Part shown: positions 9,189-18,217 of the stretch, piece by piece
Numbering within the stretch: position 1 is the stretch's first letter
How the letters are laid out: each line of letters opens with the position of its first letter
Assembly (NCBI RefSeq): GCF_030519375.1
Contig: NZ_JAUMKB010000002.1
Location: 1 to 64,000 of the forward strand
DNA: 64,000 bases
Direction: 5' to 3'
DNA from: Mucilaginibacter tolerans
GTDB lineage: Bacteria > Bacteroidota > Bacteroidia > Sphingobacteriales > Sphingobacteriaceae
Made by a program: the position numbers and the translations under genes
Notes under the pieces: model-generated
What the model saw: only the letters and a program-made list of their open reading frames with translations
Database searches by the model: none
Told to the model about the DNA's origin: nothing

Positions 9189-9467
9189 TCAATCCTGTAT
9201 ATAGTTTTGAATAAACTCATCCTCACTGATCGCTTTGACGATTTCTGTAATGATTCGATACTCCTCTGATTTATTATCAATCGTATTGGCATAGCTGTCT
9301 AATTCATACGAATAATCAATCGCTTCCTGTTCGTCTTCAAATTTCATAATGACATCATTATTGATCTCTGAATCGAATCCGTCGGGAGGTGTCGGGATAT
9401 CATATTTATTCAGTTCGGCAAGCGTGATCGGTGACCGGCCATCCGAACTAATCTCAATGACTAACAT
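9189..9467 (-). CDS. Small acidic hypothetical protein
   Basis: A 92-residue frame on the minus strand with no recognisable motif, signal peptide or membrane segment. It is rich in Asp/Glu/Ile, with a predicted mixed alpha/beta character and an acidic C-terminus. It is probably a real gene because it fills an otherwise empty gap between convergent and divergent neighbours, starts with ATG and has a protein-like composition. It has no partner on its strand. No function is proposed. Confidence 0.5.
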   Translation of the reverse strand: MLVIEISSDGRSPITLAELNKYDIPTPPDGFDSEINNDVIMKFEDEQEAIDYSYELDSYANTIDNKSEEYRIITEIVKAISEDEFIQNYIQD

Positions 9468-9604
9468 ATTGTTATTCCTCTTATAGTTAACTCTTGTTAC
9501 AACAATTCTATAGTCAAAAGGTTTAATAACTCACGCTGACCTTAATAATTTGATAATCCAAGTTAATTTTGATTTAACAGCCGCATTGAGTATTTTAAGC
9601 CGTA

Positions 9605-10957
9605 ATGACGGATAATAGAAAAGAACATCTTAAAAAAGTTTTAAAACCGGTTCATTTATGGGCCATAGCTGTTGGCCTGGTTATCTCCGGCGAATATTTC
9701 GGGTGGAATTTAGGCTGGGGCGTTGCTGGCACCATCGGTTTTCTTATCGCAACACTGGTAGTGACCATAATGTATGTTACTTTCATTTTTAGCTATACCG
9801 AATTGACTACGGCTATTCCCCATGCTGGTGGTGCATTTGCCTACGCATACCGCGCTATGGGGCCAATAGCCGGGCTGATAGCAGGTTATGCAACACTCAT
9901 CGATTTTTTATTTGCCACGCCTGCCATCGCCTTTGCTTTAGGAAGTTATCTTCATTTTTTATACCCCCCTGTTTCGGTATTGCAATCGGCCATAGTATTT
10001 AATCTGCTGTTTATGGCTATCAATGTATGGGGAGTAAAAGAATCTGCAACATTTTCAGTATTTATCACCCTGTTGGCAGTAGCTGAGTTGTTGCTTTTTA
10101 TGGGGATTATTTCGCCACACTTTAAAATGGGTAATTATTTGAGCCACCCTATGCCATTTGGTGTGAGCGGAATATTCGCAGCATTACCTTTTGCTGTGTG
10201 GTTTTATTTAGCGATAGAAGGTGTGGCCATGGTGGCAGAAGAAGTGCAGGAACCCAAACGCAATATTCCCAAAGGATATCTTTACGGGATTGGTACCCTG
10301 ATGTTTTTGGCCCTAGGGGTGATGATCCTGACTGGAGGGATAACCGACTGGCGTAAACTAAGTAACCTGGATTATCCGTTGCCCGAGGCAATAAGTATCG
10401 TATTAGGCAAATCAAATGGATTGACAAAAATATTTGCCAGCATTGGTTTATTTGGGCTGATTGCGTCTTTTCATGGCACCATACTGGCGTCTTCCCGCCA
10501 GGTATACGCTATGGCGCGTAGTACTTATTTGCCTAGTTTTCTGGCATCGGTGAATCACCGGTTTAAAACGCCTCATTGGGCAATCCTCGCCGGAGGACTG
10601 ATCAGTTTTATTGCCTTGTATACCGGAACTACTGCACAGATCATCATCTTATCGGTGATGGGAGCTGTGCTGATGTATATGTTGAGCATGATCAGTTTAT
10701 TTGTACTGCGAAAAAAGGAGCCTGATCTTGAAAGACCATTTGCTTCTCCGTTTTATCCATATTTTCCGGCTATTGCCCTGGTACTGTCAGGACTGTGCCT
10801 GGTTGCGATTATCTATTACAACTGGTTACTTAGTCTGATTTTTTTAGGAGGCCTTGGTGTTGCTGTTCTGATATTTATGCTGATGGGTAAGCATAGGGTG
10901 AAGATAATGGATGATGTATTACTTGAAAAAGCTGCTGTATTAGCCGAAACAGAATAA
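9605..10957 (+). CDS. eat: Ethanolamine permease (APC superfamily)
   Basis: A 450-residue transporter with about twelve predicted membrane helices. The N-terminal LWAIAVGLVISGEYFGWNLG block and the AEEVQEPKRNIPKGY loop between helices 6 and 7 are typical of the ethanolamine permease branch of the amino-acid/polyamine/organocation superfamily. It imports ethanolamine for the ammonia-lyase encoded immediately downstream; eutB starts 3 bases after its stop. It heads the three-gene operon. No cobalamin riboswitch or dedicated regulator was recognised in the 137 bases upstream. Confidence 0.92.
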   Translation: MTDNRKEHLKKVLKPVHLWAIAVGLVISGEYFGWNLGWGVAGTIGFLIATLVVTIMYVTFIFSYTELTTAIPHAGGAFAYAYRAMGPIAGLIAGYATLIDFLFATPAIAFALGSYLHFLYPPVSVLQSAIVFNLLFMAINVWGVKESATFSVFITLLAVAELLLFMGIISPHFKMGNYLSHPMPFGVSGIFAALPFAVWFYLAIEGVAMVAEEVQEPKRNIPKGYLYGIGTLMFLALGVMILTGGITDWRKLSNLDYPLPEAISIVLGKSNGLTKIFASIGLFGLIASFHGTILASSRQVYAMARSTYLPSFLASVNHRFKTPHWAILAGGLISFIALYTGTTAQIIILSVMGAVLMYMLSMISLFVLRKKEPDLERPFASPFYPYFPAIALVLSGLCLVAIIYYNWLLSLIFLGGLGVAVLIFMLMGKHRVKIMDDVLLEKAAVLAETE

Positions 10958-10960
10958 ACT

Positions 10961-12349
10961 ATGTCATATCATCATACCATCGGCAGAAAGACTTACAGGT
11001 TTAACGACCTGAAAACGCTGCTGGCAAAGGCATCCCCTCATCGATCAGGAGATGTATTGGCCGGCATTGCTGCCGAAAGTTATGAAGAACGGGTAGCTGC
11101 CCAGATTGCATTATCCGACGTTCCTTTAAAAGCTTTTCTGAGCGAAGCAATTATCCCGTACGAACACGACGAAATAACAAGATTAATAATTGATAATCAT
11201 GATATAACGGCTTTTAATTTAATAAATAGTTTAACTGTTGGCGAGTTAAGAGATTGGCTTTTGAGGGATGAAACGGATACGAAAACATTACAGGATCTTG
11301 CACCGGGTATTACACCAGAAATGGCTGCGGCTGTATCGAAACTGATGCGTAACCAGGATCTGATTGCTGTTGCAAAGAAATGTGAGGTGGTTACCAGGTT
11401 CAGAAATACGATTGGATTAAAGGGGCATTTCTCAACACGCTTGCAACCCAATCATCCAACAGACGATCCAAAAGGAATTGCTGCCAGCATGATCGACGGT
11501 CTGTTATACGGTAGCGGAGACGCTGTTATCGGCATCAATCCGGCTACGGACAGCCCGGCAGAAGTGAATAACCTTTTATTACTAATGGACACGCTTCGCC
11601 AGCAATTCGATATTCCAACCCAGAGCTGTGTGTTGTCTCATGTTACCACTACGCTTGAGTTGGTAAGACAAGGAGCCCCGGTCGATCTTTGCTTTCAGTC
11701 GATAGGCGGTACAGAGAAAAGCAATTCCAGTTTTGGTATCAGTCTGGCTTTGCTTGACCAGGCCTATGAGGCAACATTATCACTTAACCGCGGAACGGTA
11801 GGAAACAATGTGATGTATTTTGAAACAGGGCAGGGTAGTGAGTTATCGGCCAATGCGCATCACGGCGTCGACCAACAGACTTGTGAAGCAAGGGCTTATG
11901 CAGTAGCAAGGAAATATAATCCACTGCTTGTAAACACGGTGGTAGGTTTTATCGGGCCTGAATATTTATATGATGGTAAACAGATCATCCGTGCAGCTTT
12001 GGAGGATCACTTCTGCGGAAAATTACTCGGCTTGCCTATGGGAGTGGACATTTGTTATACCAATCACGCCGAAGCTGATCAGGATGATATGGATAACCTG
12101 TTGACATTGCTTGGCGTTGCTGGTTGTAATTTTATAATGGGAGTGCCCGGCTCAGATGATATTATGCTGAATTATCAGTCAACCTCGTTTCATGATGCTT
12201 TGTACATCAGAAATGCGCTTGGATTAAGACCCGCGCCCGAATTTGAGCAATGGCTGATTAAACAAGGTATTTTGGATAGCAATGGGATGTTAATAAATCA
12301 CACCAATCCACGTTTATGGAACGAAATGAAGGGAATATGGACGAGATAA
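10961..12349 (+). CDS. eutB: Ethanolamine ammonia-lyase, large subunit
   Basis: A 462-residue subunit, close to the family length (about 453). The TIM-barrel subunit holds the active site of the adenosylcobalamin-dependent enzyme that turns ethanolamine into acetaldehyde and ammonia. Conserved blocks are visible throughout, including QPNHPTDDP, a CFQSIGGTEKSN segment, YFETGQGSELSANAHHG and CNFIMGVPGSDDIMLNYQSTSFHD. It lies 3 bases after the permease gene and overlaps eutC, indicating coupled translation. The operon lacks shell-protein genes, so the reaction is probably cytosolic rather than in a microcompartment. Confidence 0.96.
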   Translation: MSYHHTIGRKTYRFNDLKTLLAKASPHRSGDVLAGIAAESYEERVAAQIALSDVPLKAFLSEAIIPYEHDEITRLIIDNHDITAFNLINSLTVGELRDWLLRDETDTKTLQDLAPGITPEMAAAVSKLMRNQDLIAVAKKCEVVTRFRNTIGLKGHFSTRLQPNHPTDDPKGIAASMIDGLLYGSGDAVIGINPATDSPAEVNNLLLLMDTLRQQFDIPTQSCVLSHVTTTLELVRQGAPVDLCFQSIGGTEKSNSSFGISLALLDQAYEATLSLNRGTVGNNVMYFETGQGSELSANAHHGVDQQTCEARAYAVARKYNPLLVNTVVGFIGPEYLYDGKQIIRAALEDHFCGKLLGLPMGVDICYTNHAEADQDDMDNLLTLLGVAGCNFIMGVPGSDDIMLNYQSTSFHDALYIRNALGLRPAPEFEQWLIKQGILDSNGMLINHTNPRLWNEMKGIWTR

Positions 12350-13104
12350 AGGATAGGGAGATATCTCATGATGAACTTTTACATGGTCTAAGACAGTTTA
12401 CCGCTGCCCGCATAGGTATAGGGCGGACAGGCGCCAGTATTCCAATCAGTCAGTCACTGGAGTTAAAATTAGCCCACGCGCATGCACGCGACGCTGTTTA
12501 TTCGGAATTGGATATCGATAAATTGTCAGCTGATTTAAAACAGTTTGAACTCCTTGTTTTAGTATTGCACAGTAAAGCGGCTTATCGTGAGCAATATCTT
12601 CAGCGCCCTGATCTTGGGCGTCAATTAGATGAAGCGTCCGTTAGTACGCTAAGATATTATTCACATGACAAAACGGATATTACAATTATTATAGCCGATG
12701 GGTTGTCGGCAACGGCGGTTAATCACAATACAATTGGCCTGCTTAAAATATTGATTCCGCAGTTACAAGCCTCCGGATTTAAACTTGCGCCCCTGTGCTT
12801 AGTGAAACAAGGGAGGGTTGCTATTGCAGATCACATTGGTGCGGATCTTAACTCCAGGTTGGCTATTATTCTGATCGGCGAGCGGCCCGGTCTGAGCTCC
12901 GCTGATAGCATGGGAGTTTATCTTACCTACAATCCCAAAGTTGGTTTAACGGACGAGTCGCGCAACTGTATTTCTAATATCCGGCCTCATGGCCTAACAT
13001 TTAAAATGGCTTCTAAAAAGATATTCTACCTCATACAGGAAGCTTTTAAGCGCAAATTATCAGGCGTAGTGTTGAAAGACAACACGGGTCTTTTAGATAG
13101 TTAG
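12337..13104 (+). CDS. eutC: Ethanolamine ammonia-lyase, small subunit
   Basis: About 255 residues from ATG 12337, which overlaps the eutB end by 13 bases and has an AAGGGA purine run just upstream. An alternative ATG at 12316 would add seven residues. EutC completes the cobalamin site of the lyase. Family blocks are present: RIGIGRTGASI, RPDLGRQL, ADGLSATAVNHN, IGERPGLSSADS and CISNIRPHG. The extended N-terminal tail of proteobacterial EutC, which directs packaging into microcompartments, is absent, consistent with a shell-free pathway. No EutA reactivase is seen nearby. Confidence 0.94.
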   Translation: MDEIKDREISHDELLHGLRQFTAARIGIGRTGASIPISQSLELKLAHAHARDAVYSELDIDKLSADLKQFELLVLVLHSKAAYREQYLQRPDLGRQLDEASVSTLRYYSHDKTDITIIIADGLSATAVNHNTIGLLKILIPQLQASGFKLAPLCLVKQGRVAIADHIGADLNSRLAIILIGERPGLSSADSMGVYLTYNPKVGLTDESRNCISNIRPHGLTFKMASKKIFYLIQEAFKRKLSGVVLKDNTGLLDS

Positions 13105-13125
13105 AATTCAACTTAACCTGAGATC

Positions 13126-13617
13126 CTACTTTAAATAACCATCATAAGAAATAAAATCCCGGTTGACACTCGTTATTGATAGTGAGGCATATCCGTCTGA
13201 TGAAATATTCAATATCAGGTATTCAATGTTCCTTACATCCGCCGGCTTTATGGTAATCATCCATCCGCTTTTTTTCTTGTCTTTTATATCATAGGTGAAT
13301 TTAGTCGAAGTAAATTTCATGCCCCCATCACCGTTGTAAGGTACGTCAAAGTAAGCCCGGCCATAATAAGGAAGAAAAGCAATCACACTATCCTTACGCA
13401 CGTTTAATTCATAATAGGTGTCAGTAAGTGCCTTACCACCGCCTCGGAGCGGCAACATATACGTGGCCAAAAAAGTATAATGACGGCCATCTACGAGCCT
13501 CTTTGTTGTAGCTTCTTTTTCAGCTTTTTTATCTTTTCTGTTGTTTTGTGCAAATGCAGTATTTAACCCGGCGCTAACTATTAGCAGCAGGATGCATAGA
13601 TTCTTTAAAGTCTTCAT
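13126..13617 (-). CDS. DUF4251 domain-containing exported protein
   Basis: About 163 residues from the ATG at 13617 (MKTLKNLC), chosen because it gives a clean signal peptide (about residues 1-24, ending TAFA-QN). The longer frame to 13653 adds a non-signal leader. After a lysine-rich linker comes a small beta-rich domain with the DUF4251 pattern (YTFLATYMLPLRGGG, YYELNVRKDSVIAFLPYYGRAY, YNGDGGMKFTS). The family is common and uncharacterised in Bacteroidota; it is presumed periplasmic. It converges on eutC with a 21-base gap. Confidence 0.82.
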   Translation of the reverse strand: MKTLKNLCILLLIVSAGLNTAFAQNNRKDKKAEKEATTKRLVDGRHYTFLATYMLPLRGGGKALTDTYYELNVRKDSVIAFLPYYGRAYFDVPYNGDGGMKFTSTKFTYDIKDKKKSGWMITIKPADVRNIEYLILNISSDGYASLSITSVNRDFISYDGYLK

Positions 13618-13671
13618 GATGTCGATAGGATGCGTAATCAGGGGAGATTCCATAAAGTTACCTAAACTTTA

Positions 13672-13703
13672 TTTAATAAAAAAGCCCCGAAAAATCCGGG
13701 GCT
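13672..13703 (-). terminator. Rho-independent terminator of htpG
   Basis: Read on the minus strand, AGCCCCG/CGGGGCT form a perfect 7-bp stem (plus-strand 13683-13689 and 13697-13703) with a 7-base loop. The stem is followed by a run of T (plus-strand A run 13677-13683). It lies just after the htpG stop at 13726. Confidence 0.88.
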
Positions 13704-13725
13704 CTCCTAATAATTTGAATTGCGA

Positions 13726-15609
13726 TTATATCAAATTCACGCTACGATTTACAAACTCGGTAAGGTCAGCCCCTGTCAGTAAGCCCTGTGATAACAATGC
13801 CAGATCAAAAGCCTGGCGGGCTAACTGAGATTGTTCCTGTTCGTTCTCATCCTGTAGAATACGGGTGATTAGTTTGTGATTAGCATTGATCACTACTTTA
13901 TAGTTATCAGGCATGCTGCCATAGAAGCCCATACCGCCGCCCATTGCAGCCATTTCTTTCATACGGCGCATAAATTCGTCCATAGTCACAGTTACAGGTA
14001 ACTCCTCCGGATTAAGGCTTTCCAATTCAACTCTGTAGGCCGGACGGTTGATCGCTTTTTCGAAGATAGTTTTCACTTTAGCTGACTCTTCCTCAGTCAA
14101 AATATGCGCGGGTGCATCTTCTTTACTGATCAGTTTATCTGCTACATCTGAGTCAACTCGTTTTAGCTGGGTCTTCTCCAGTTTTTGTTCCAGGCTGCTG
14201 ACGAAATGGTTGTCGATAGGTGAGTTCATCACCAATACGTCGTAACCCTTTTTAGTGGCCGACTGAATAAATGCATCCTGTTTTTCTGGGTCATTAGTGT
14301 AAATATACACCAGCTGACCATTCTTATCGGTTTGCTCAGCAGCTACTTTTTCCTTGTATTCCTCAAGGGTGAAGTTTTGTTTTTCGGTGTTGGTCAGCAG
14401 GGCAAACTCTTTTGCTTTATCATAGAATTTATCCTCGCTTACCATCCCGTATTTTACAAACAAGCCGATATCAGGCCATTTTTCTTCGTAACCTTTACGG
14501 TCGTTTTTGAACAACTCTGCCAGTTTATCGGCTACCTTCTTGGTGATATATGTATTGATCTTCTTGACATTACTATCAGCCTGTAAGAAACTGCGTGATA
14601 CGTTCAGAGGAATATCCGGTGAATCGATCACACCATGAAGCAGCATCAGGAATTCAGGCACAATGTCTTTCACCTCGTCGGTAATAAATACCTGGCGCGA
14701 GAATAATTTGATCTTGTTACGCTGAAAATCAAACTCATTTTTCACCTTAGGGAAGTACAGCACACCTGTCAGGTTGAACGGATAATCGACATTTAAATGA
14801 ATCCAGAACAGTGGCTCTTCCGAGAACGGATATAGTTGTTTGTAGAATTCAAGGTAATCCTCATCCTTCAGATCATTTGGCGATTTGGTCCAGATTGGGT
14901 TGGTATCATTAATGACATTCGGTACATCAACCTGTTTGTATTTTGGTTTACCTTCTTCGTCCTCTCCGTCGGGTTCATCCTCGGTCTTGGTTCCAAAAAT
15001 GATTGGTACGGGTAAAAAGCGGCAATATTTATCCAATATTTCCTGCAATTTATATTTGCTCAGGAACTCCTCTGAGTCCTGGTTAATGTGCAGGGTGATT
15101 TCTGTTCCACGCTCTGTTAAACTGCCTTCGCTTAGTTCAAACTCAGTGCTGCCATCGCATACCCAGTGTGCTGGTTGAGCGCCTTCCTGGTACGACAGGC
15201 TTTCAATTTCAACCTTATCAGCCACCATAAAGGCCGAGTAAAAACCTAAACCGAAGCGACCGATGATCTCATTGGCGTCTTTTGACTCTTTAAATTTCTC
15301 CATGAACTCAGTAGCGCCGGAGAAAGCGATCTGGTTGATGTATTTTTTGATCTCTTCGGCAGTCATCCCGATACCGTTATCCGATATGGTAATGGTTTTT
15401 GCCTTTTCGTCAAATGCCACTTCGACACGCAGGTCGCCCACTTCGCCTTTGTATTGACCGAGCGAGGCAAGGCGTTTCATTTTTTGGGTAGCGTCTACTG
15501 CGTTTGATACCAGCTCGCGCAAAAATATCTCGTGGTCAGAGTATAAGAACTTTTTAATGATCGGGAAAATGTTCTCGGTGTGGATCGAGATTGTTCCTTT
15601 TTCTTGCAT
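13726..15609 (-). CDS. htpG: Molecular chaperone HtpG (bacterial Hsp90)
   Basis: A full-length 627-residue protein. The N-terminal GHKL ATPase domain shows FLRELVSNAVDA (E32, N36, D39), SDNGIGMT (D77 and glycines) and RFGLGFYSAFMVADKVE. The middle domain carries the conserved LNVSRSFLQ block, and the C-terminal dimerisation domain follows with a methionine-rich stretch (MRRMKEMAAMGGGMG). It is a cytosolic ATP-dependent chaperone that remodels client proteins under stress. It is monocistronic, with its own terminator downstream and a palindromic candidate operator upstream. Confidence 0.98.
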   Translation of the reverse strand: MQEKGTISIHTENIFPIIKKFLYSDHEIFLRELVSNAVDATQKMKRLASLGQYKGEVGDLRVEVAFDEKAKTITISDNGIGMTAEEIKKYINQIAFSGATEFMEKFKESKDANEIIGRFGLGFYSAFMVADKVEIESLSYQEGAQPAHWVCDGSTEFELSEGSLTERGTEITLHINQDSEEFLSKYKLQEILDKYCRFLPVPIIFGTKTEDEPDGEDEEGKPKYKQVDVPNVINDTNPIWTKSPNDLKDEDYLEFYKQLYPFSEEPLFWIHLNVDYPFNLTGVLYFPKVKNEFDFQRNKIKLFSRQVFITDEVKDIVPEFLMLLHGVIDSPDIPLNVSRSFLQADSNVKKINTYITKKVADKLAELFKNDRKGYEEKWPDIGLFVKYGMVSEDKFYDKAKEFALLTNTEKQNFTLEEYKEKVAAEQTDKNGQLVYIYTNDPEKQDAFIQSATKKGYDVLVMNSPIDNHFVSSLEQKLEKTQLKRVDSDVADKLISKEDAPAHILTEEESAKVKTIFEKAINRPAYRVELESLNPEELPVTVTMDEFMRRMKEMAAMGGGMGFYGSMPDNYKVVINANHKLITRILQDENEQEQSQLARQAFDLALLSQGLLTGADLTEFVNRSVNLI

Positions 15610-15685
15610 AGTCTATAATAGTTTTAGAAATGAGTTTTATGTTATCAGGGCTTGTTCATCAATGCCTGTTCCAAAGTCAATATAT

Positions 15686-15698
15686 TGTCAAATTGGCA
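15686..15698 (-). promoter_or_regulatory. Candidate heat-shock operator upstream of htpG
   Basis: TGTCAAATTGGCA is a 13-base near-palindrome of the form TGnCAA-n-TTGnCA, about 80 bases upstream of the htpG start. Its position and symmetry suggest a repressor or alternative-sigma site. This is seen once here, so its role is inference. Confidence 0.35.
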
Positions 15699-15749
15699 GG
15701 GCGCAGTTGAGTTGAATAGTTGATTAACTTGGATTGCGCCGATTGGTTT

Positions 15750-16271
15750 TTATCCTGAATTGATGAATACTTTAAGTAAGTCCTCTAGTTTTTGAGCTGT
15801 ATCAGCATCAGTTACATTACTATCAGCATCCATTTTAGACCGGACAAACTGTATCAGCAATGTCGTTTCTGGTGCTAATTTGGCATCAATCGCTCCCAGG
15901 ATTTTGATCATCGCCGCATGTGCATTTTCGCCACCTGTGGATGCTGTTATTAACGCCGTTGGCTTACCACAGAATGAACCGGTAGACACCGTCCAGTCCA
16001 AAGCATTTTTTAATGCGCCAGGTACACCGAAGGCATATTCGGGCGTGCAAATAATGATACCATTAGCTTGTGATAATTGCTTTCTGAGATCAGAAACAGC
16101 AGACGGAGGCGTATCATCGTCTAATCCAGGATCAAAAGCTGGAATATCCCGTAAACCACCATAAATAGTATAATTTATACCGGAGGGTATCAATTTACCC
16201 AATAAGCGCAATAAGCTATGATTAGACGAGCCTTCCCGCAAGCTGCCGGATATAGCAAATATGTTTTTCAT
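15750..16271 (-). CDS. NADPH-dependent FMN reductase family protein
   Basis: A 173-residue flavodoxin-like protein. The N-terminal ISGSLREGSSN loop (residues 7-17) binds the FMN phosphate, and CTPEYAFGVPGALKNALDW is the second signature of the NAD(P)H:FMN/quinone reductase family. The gene is cytosolic and transcribed toward htpG with a 140-base gap, so it probably has its own transcript. Its physiological acceptor (flavin, quinone, azo compound or chromate) cannot be told from sequence. Confidence 0.9.
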   Translation of the reverse strand: MKNIFAISGSLREGSSNHSLLRLLGKLIPSGINYTIYGGLRDIPAFDPGLDDDTPPSAVSDLRKQLSQANGIIICTPEYAFGVPGALKNALDWTVSTGSFCGKPTALITASTGGENAHAAMIKILGAIDAKLAPETTLLIQFVRSKMDADSNVTDADTAQKLEDLLKVFINSG

Positions 16272-16351
16272 GCCAGGCTAAACTAAATAATATTTAAAGA
16301 CAGAATTTAAAAGCTTTGCTATTTTTACAGCCAGTTTACTATGCCCCTGAT

Positions 16352-17758
16352 ATGACACTTAAACCAACACAACTACTCGCGGTATATATCCTGCCTCTTT
16401 TACTTTATTCGTGTGCCACAACCAAACCGTTAGCTCCGGCAAAAACTGCAGCGGATGTTCCAAAACTTATTCAGCCTGTTTCTAACATCGATGTGCCTGT
16501 TACGGTCGATTTGAAAACTTATTTCGTTCAGGCTGAAAACTCGGTTCCAACCAAATATTCCGATAATCAACAGCCATGCGAAGGCTTACGTTATTTTTAT
16601 ACATTTACCCGCACACCTTTTACTATTACCGGAAGCAATAATATAGTGAACTTGAAATTTGTGGGAAGTTATGGGTTCAATGCTTCTTACTGTGCCAAAT
16701 GCTCCTCAATGTTTGGTTCAGGGCCGCAATGTGTTGTTCCGGTCGTATCGGCACAATGCGGCATGGGTGGTGAGCCGCCACGCAGAATGGAAATTTCTTA
16801 CCAAACGACCATCGCCGTATTGCCCGACTATCACCTGAAATCAAAAACCATATTATACCCGGCACCGCGACCTATCGATCGCTGTAATGTCTTTATGGGA
16901 AATATTGACGTCACCGACCGCCTGATTCAATACATCAGCGGCCCGTTGAATGACTTGGGCAAGCAGGTAGATGATAAGATCGCCGCCTATAATATTAAAC
17001 CGATTATCGACCAAATATGGAAAAATATCGCCAGCGAAACCAAAGTAGGCGACGTGGGTTATGTATCTATTAATCCTGAATCGGTGCGTTTGAGCAATTT
17101 TAGCTTAAGTGGTTCGCAACTTACTTTTTCGGTGGGTTTATCGGCTAAGCCTGTGGTAACTACAGTTAGCAATCCGCCACCCGCCAAACCAGTGCCCAAC
17201 CTGACCGCCTATGCGCCTGCAAAGGGATTTAATGTGTATCTGGATTTGCTGGAGAACTATGATCATCTGACCAAATTGGTGAACAAGCAGGTTGTAGGAC
17301 AAAGCGCTGATGTAGCCGGCAAGCAATTTATTGTAGATAATACCAAAATATGGGGTAGTGGCAGTCAGATTGTAATGCAGATCGATTTTAAGGGCTCCAG
17401 CACGGGTACCATCTATTTGGTAGGAACACCTACCTATAATTCAACTACACATGAGCTTTCCTTCCCCGATCTGACCTTTGATCTGCAAACCAAAGCATGG
17501 ATGCTAAAAGCTGCTAAATGGATGTTCAATGCCAAGATAACCGAAATGATACGCCAGCGGGCCACTTATAATTTCACGAGTTTCATTGCCGATAGCAGAA
17601 AAAGGATACAAAGTGAGATGAGCCGCGATATGGGCAACGGCGTTCATACTGATGTGAATATCCGCGATCTGGATATACAGGCTATTTACCCAACTGAAGA
17701 GAAGCTGATTGTCCGGACTTTATCAAATGGCCAAATCAAAGTGAAAGTGGTGATGTAA
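16352..17758 (+). CDS. DUF4403 family lipoprotein
   Basis: About 468 residues from ATG 16352, chosen because it places a lipoprotein signal peptide at the N-terminus with lipobox LLYSC (C21); the longer frame from 16316 would bury it. The mature part is long and beta-rich with repeated PVTVDL/AKPVV segments. It ends in a stretch (RDLDIQAIYPTEEKLIVRTLSNGQIKV) characteristic of DUF4403. It is presumably anchored in the outer or inner membrane facing the periplasm. The function is unknown for the family. It is followed 17 bases later by an NTF2-like gene on the same strand. Confidence 0.82.
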   Translation: MTLKPTQLLAVYILPLLLYSCATTKPLAPAKTAADVPKLIQPVSNIDVPVTVDLKTYFVQAENSVPTKYSDNQQPCEGLRYFYTFTRTPFTITGSNNIVNLKFVGSYGFNASYCAKCSSMFGSGPQCVVPVVSAQCGMGGEPPRRMEISYQTTIAVLPDYHLKSKTILYPAPRPIDRCNVFMGNIDVTDRLIQYISGPLNDLGKQVDDKIAAYNIKPIIDQIWKNIASETKVGDVGYVSINPESVRLSNFSLSGSQLTFSVGLSAKPVVTTVSNPPPAKPVPNLTAYAPAKGFNVYLDLLENYDHLTKLVNKQVVGQSADVAGKQFIVDNTKIWGSGSQIVMQIDFKGSSTGTIYLVGTPTYNSTTHELSFPDLTFDLQTKAWMLKAAKWMFNAKITEMIRQRATYNFTSFIADSRKRIQSEMSRDMGNGVHTDVNIRDLDIQAIYPTEEKLIVRTLSNGQIKVKVVM

Positions 17759-17775
17759 TTGCAATTTTAAAACCT

Positions 17776-18216
17776 ATGAATACAGAAAAGATCATTGAAA
17801 CTATTACCAATATTTTTGAAGGCGCCGATGAGCGCGATTGGAATAAGGTAAAAGCTTCATTTGCCAACGATGTGCTGTTGGATTACTATTCCATGAACGG
17901 TAGCCCGGCCACTGTTTTATCCTCCAATGACATTATTAAAGCATGGAAGGGGTTTCTTCCCGGCTTTGACCTCACACATCACTATGTAACTAAATTTGAG
18001 ATTGAACAATCAGTTGGAATTGCTAAAGCGCATTTTTCTGGTAAAGCAGATCATTTTATTGACGGTGAAAGCTGGACAGTTGAGGGCAGCTATGACCTGG
18101 AATTGGCTATAGTTGGTGATGACGCCAAAGTGACCAAGTTTAAATTTAACCTGCAAAGTCAAGGCGGCAATGTACAGTTGTCCCAAAGAGCCGTGGATTT
18201 GGCAGCAAAAAAATAG
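17776..18216 (+). CDS. NTF2-like / SnoaL-like protein
   Basis: A 146-residue cytosolic protein with the alpha+beta cone pattern of the NTF2 superfamily. It has an N-terminal helix (IIETITNIFEGADERDWNKVKASFANDV), a DYYS strand, a central ITKAWKGFLPGFD-like helix and long C-terminal strands (AKAHFSGKADHFIDG, GSYDLELAIVGDD). Members can be small-molecule isomerases, hydrolases or binding proteins; no catalytic residues are assignable. It is probably co-transcribed with the DUF4403 gene and converges on the histidine-kinase gene with a 1-base gap. Confidence 0.78.
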   Translation: MNTEKIIETITNIFEGADERDWNKVKASFANDVLLDYYSMNGSPATVLSSNDIIKAWKGFLPGFDLTHHYVTKFEIEQSVGIAKAHFSGKADHFIDGESWTVEGSYDLELAIVGDDAKVTKFKFNLQSQGGNVQLSQRAVDLAAKK

Positions 18217-18217
18217 A

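Noticed and set aside
13541..13828. 95-residue plus-strand frame between DUF4251 and htpG
   Set aside because: It runs through the htpG terminator and overlaps both neighbours in antisense.
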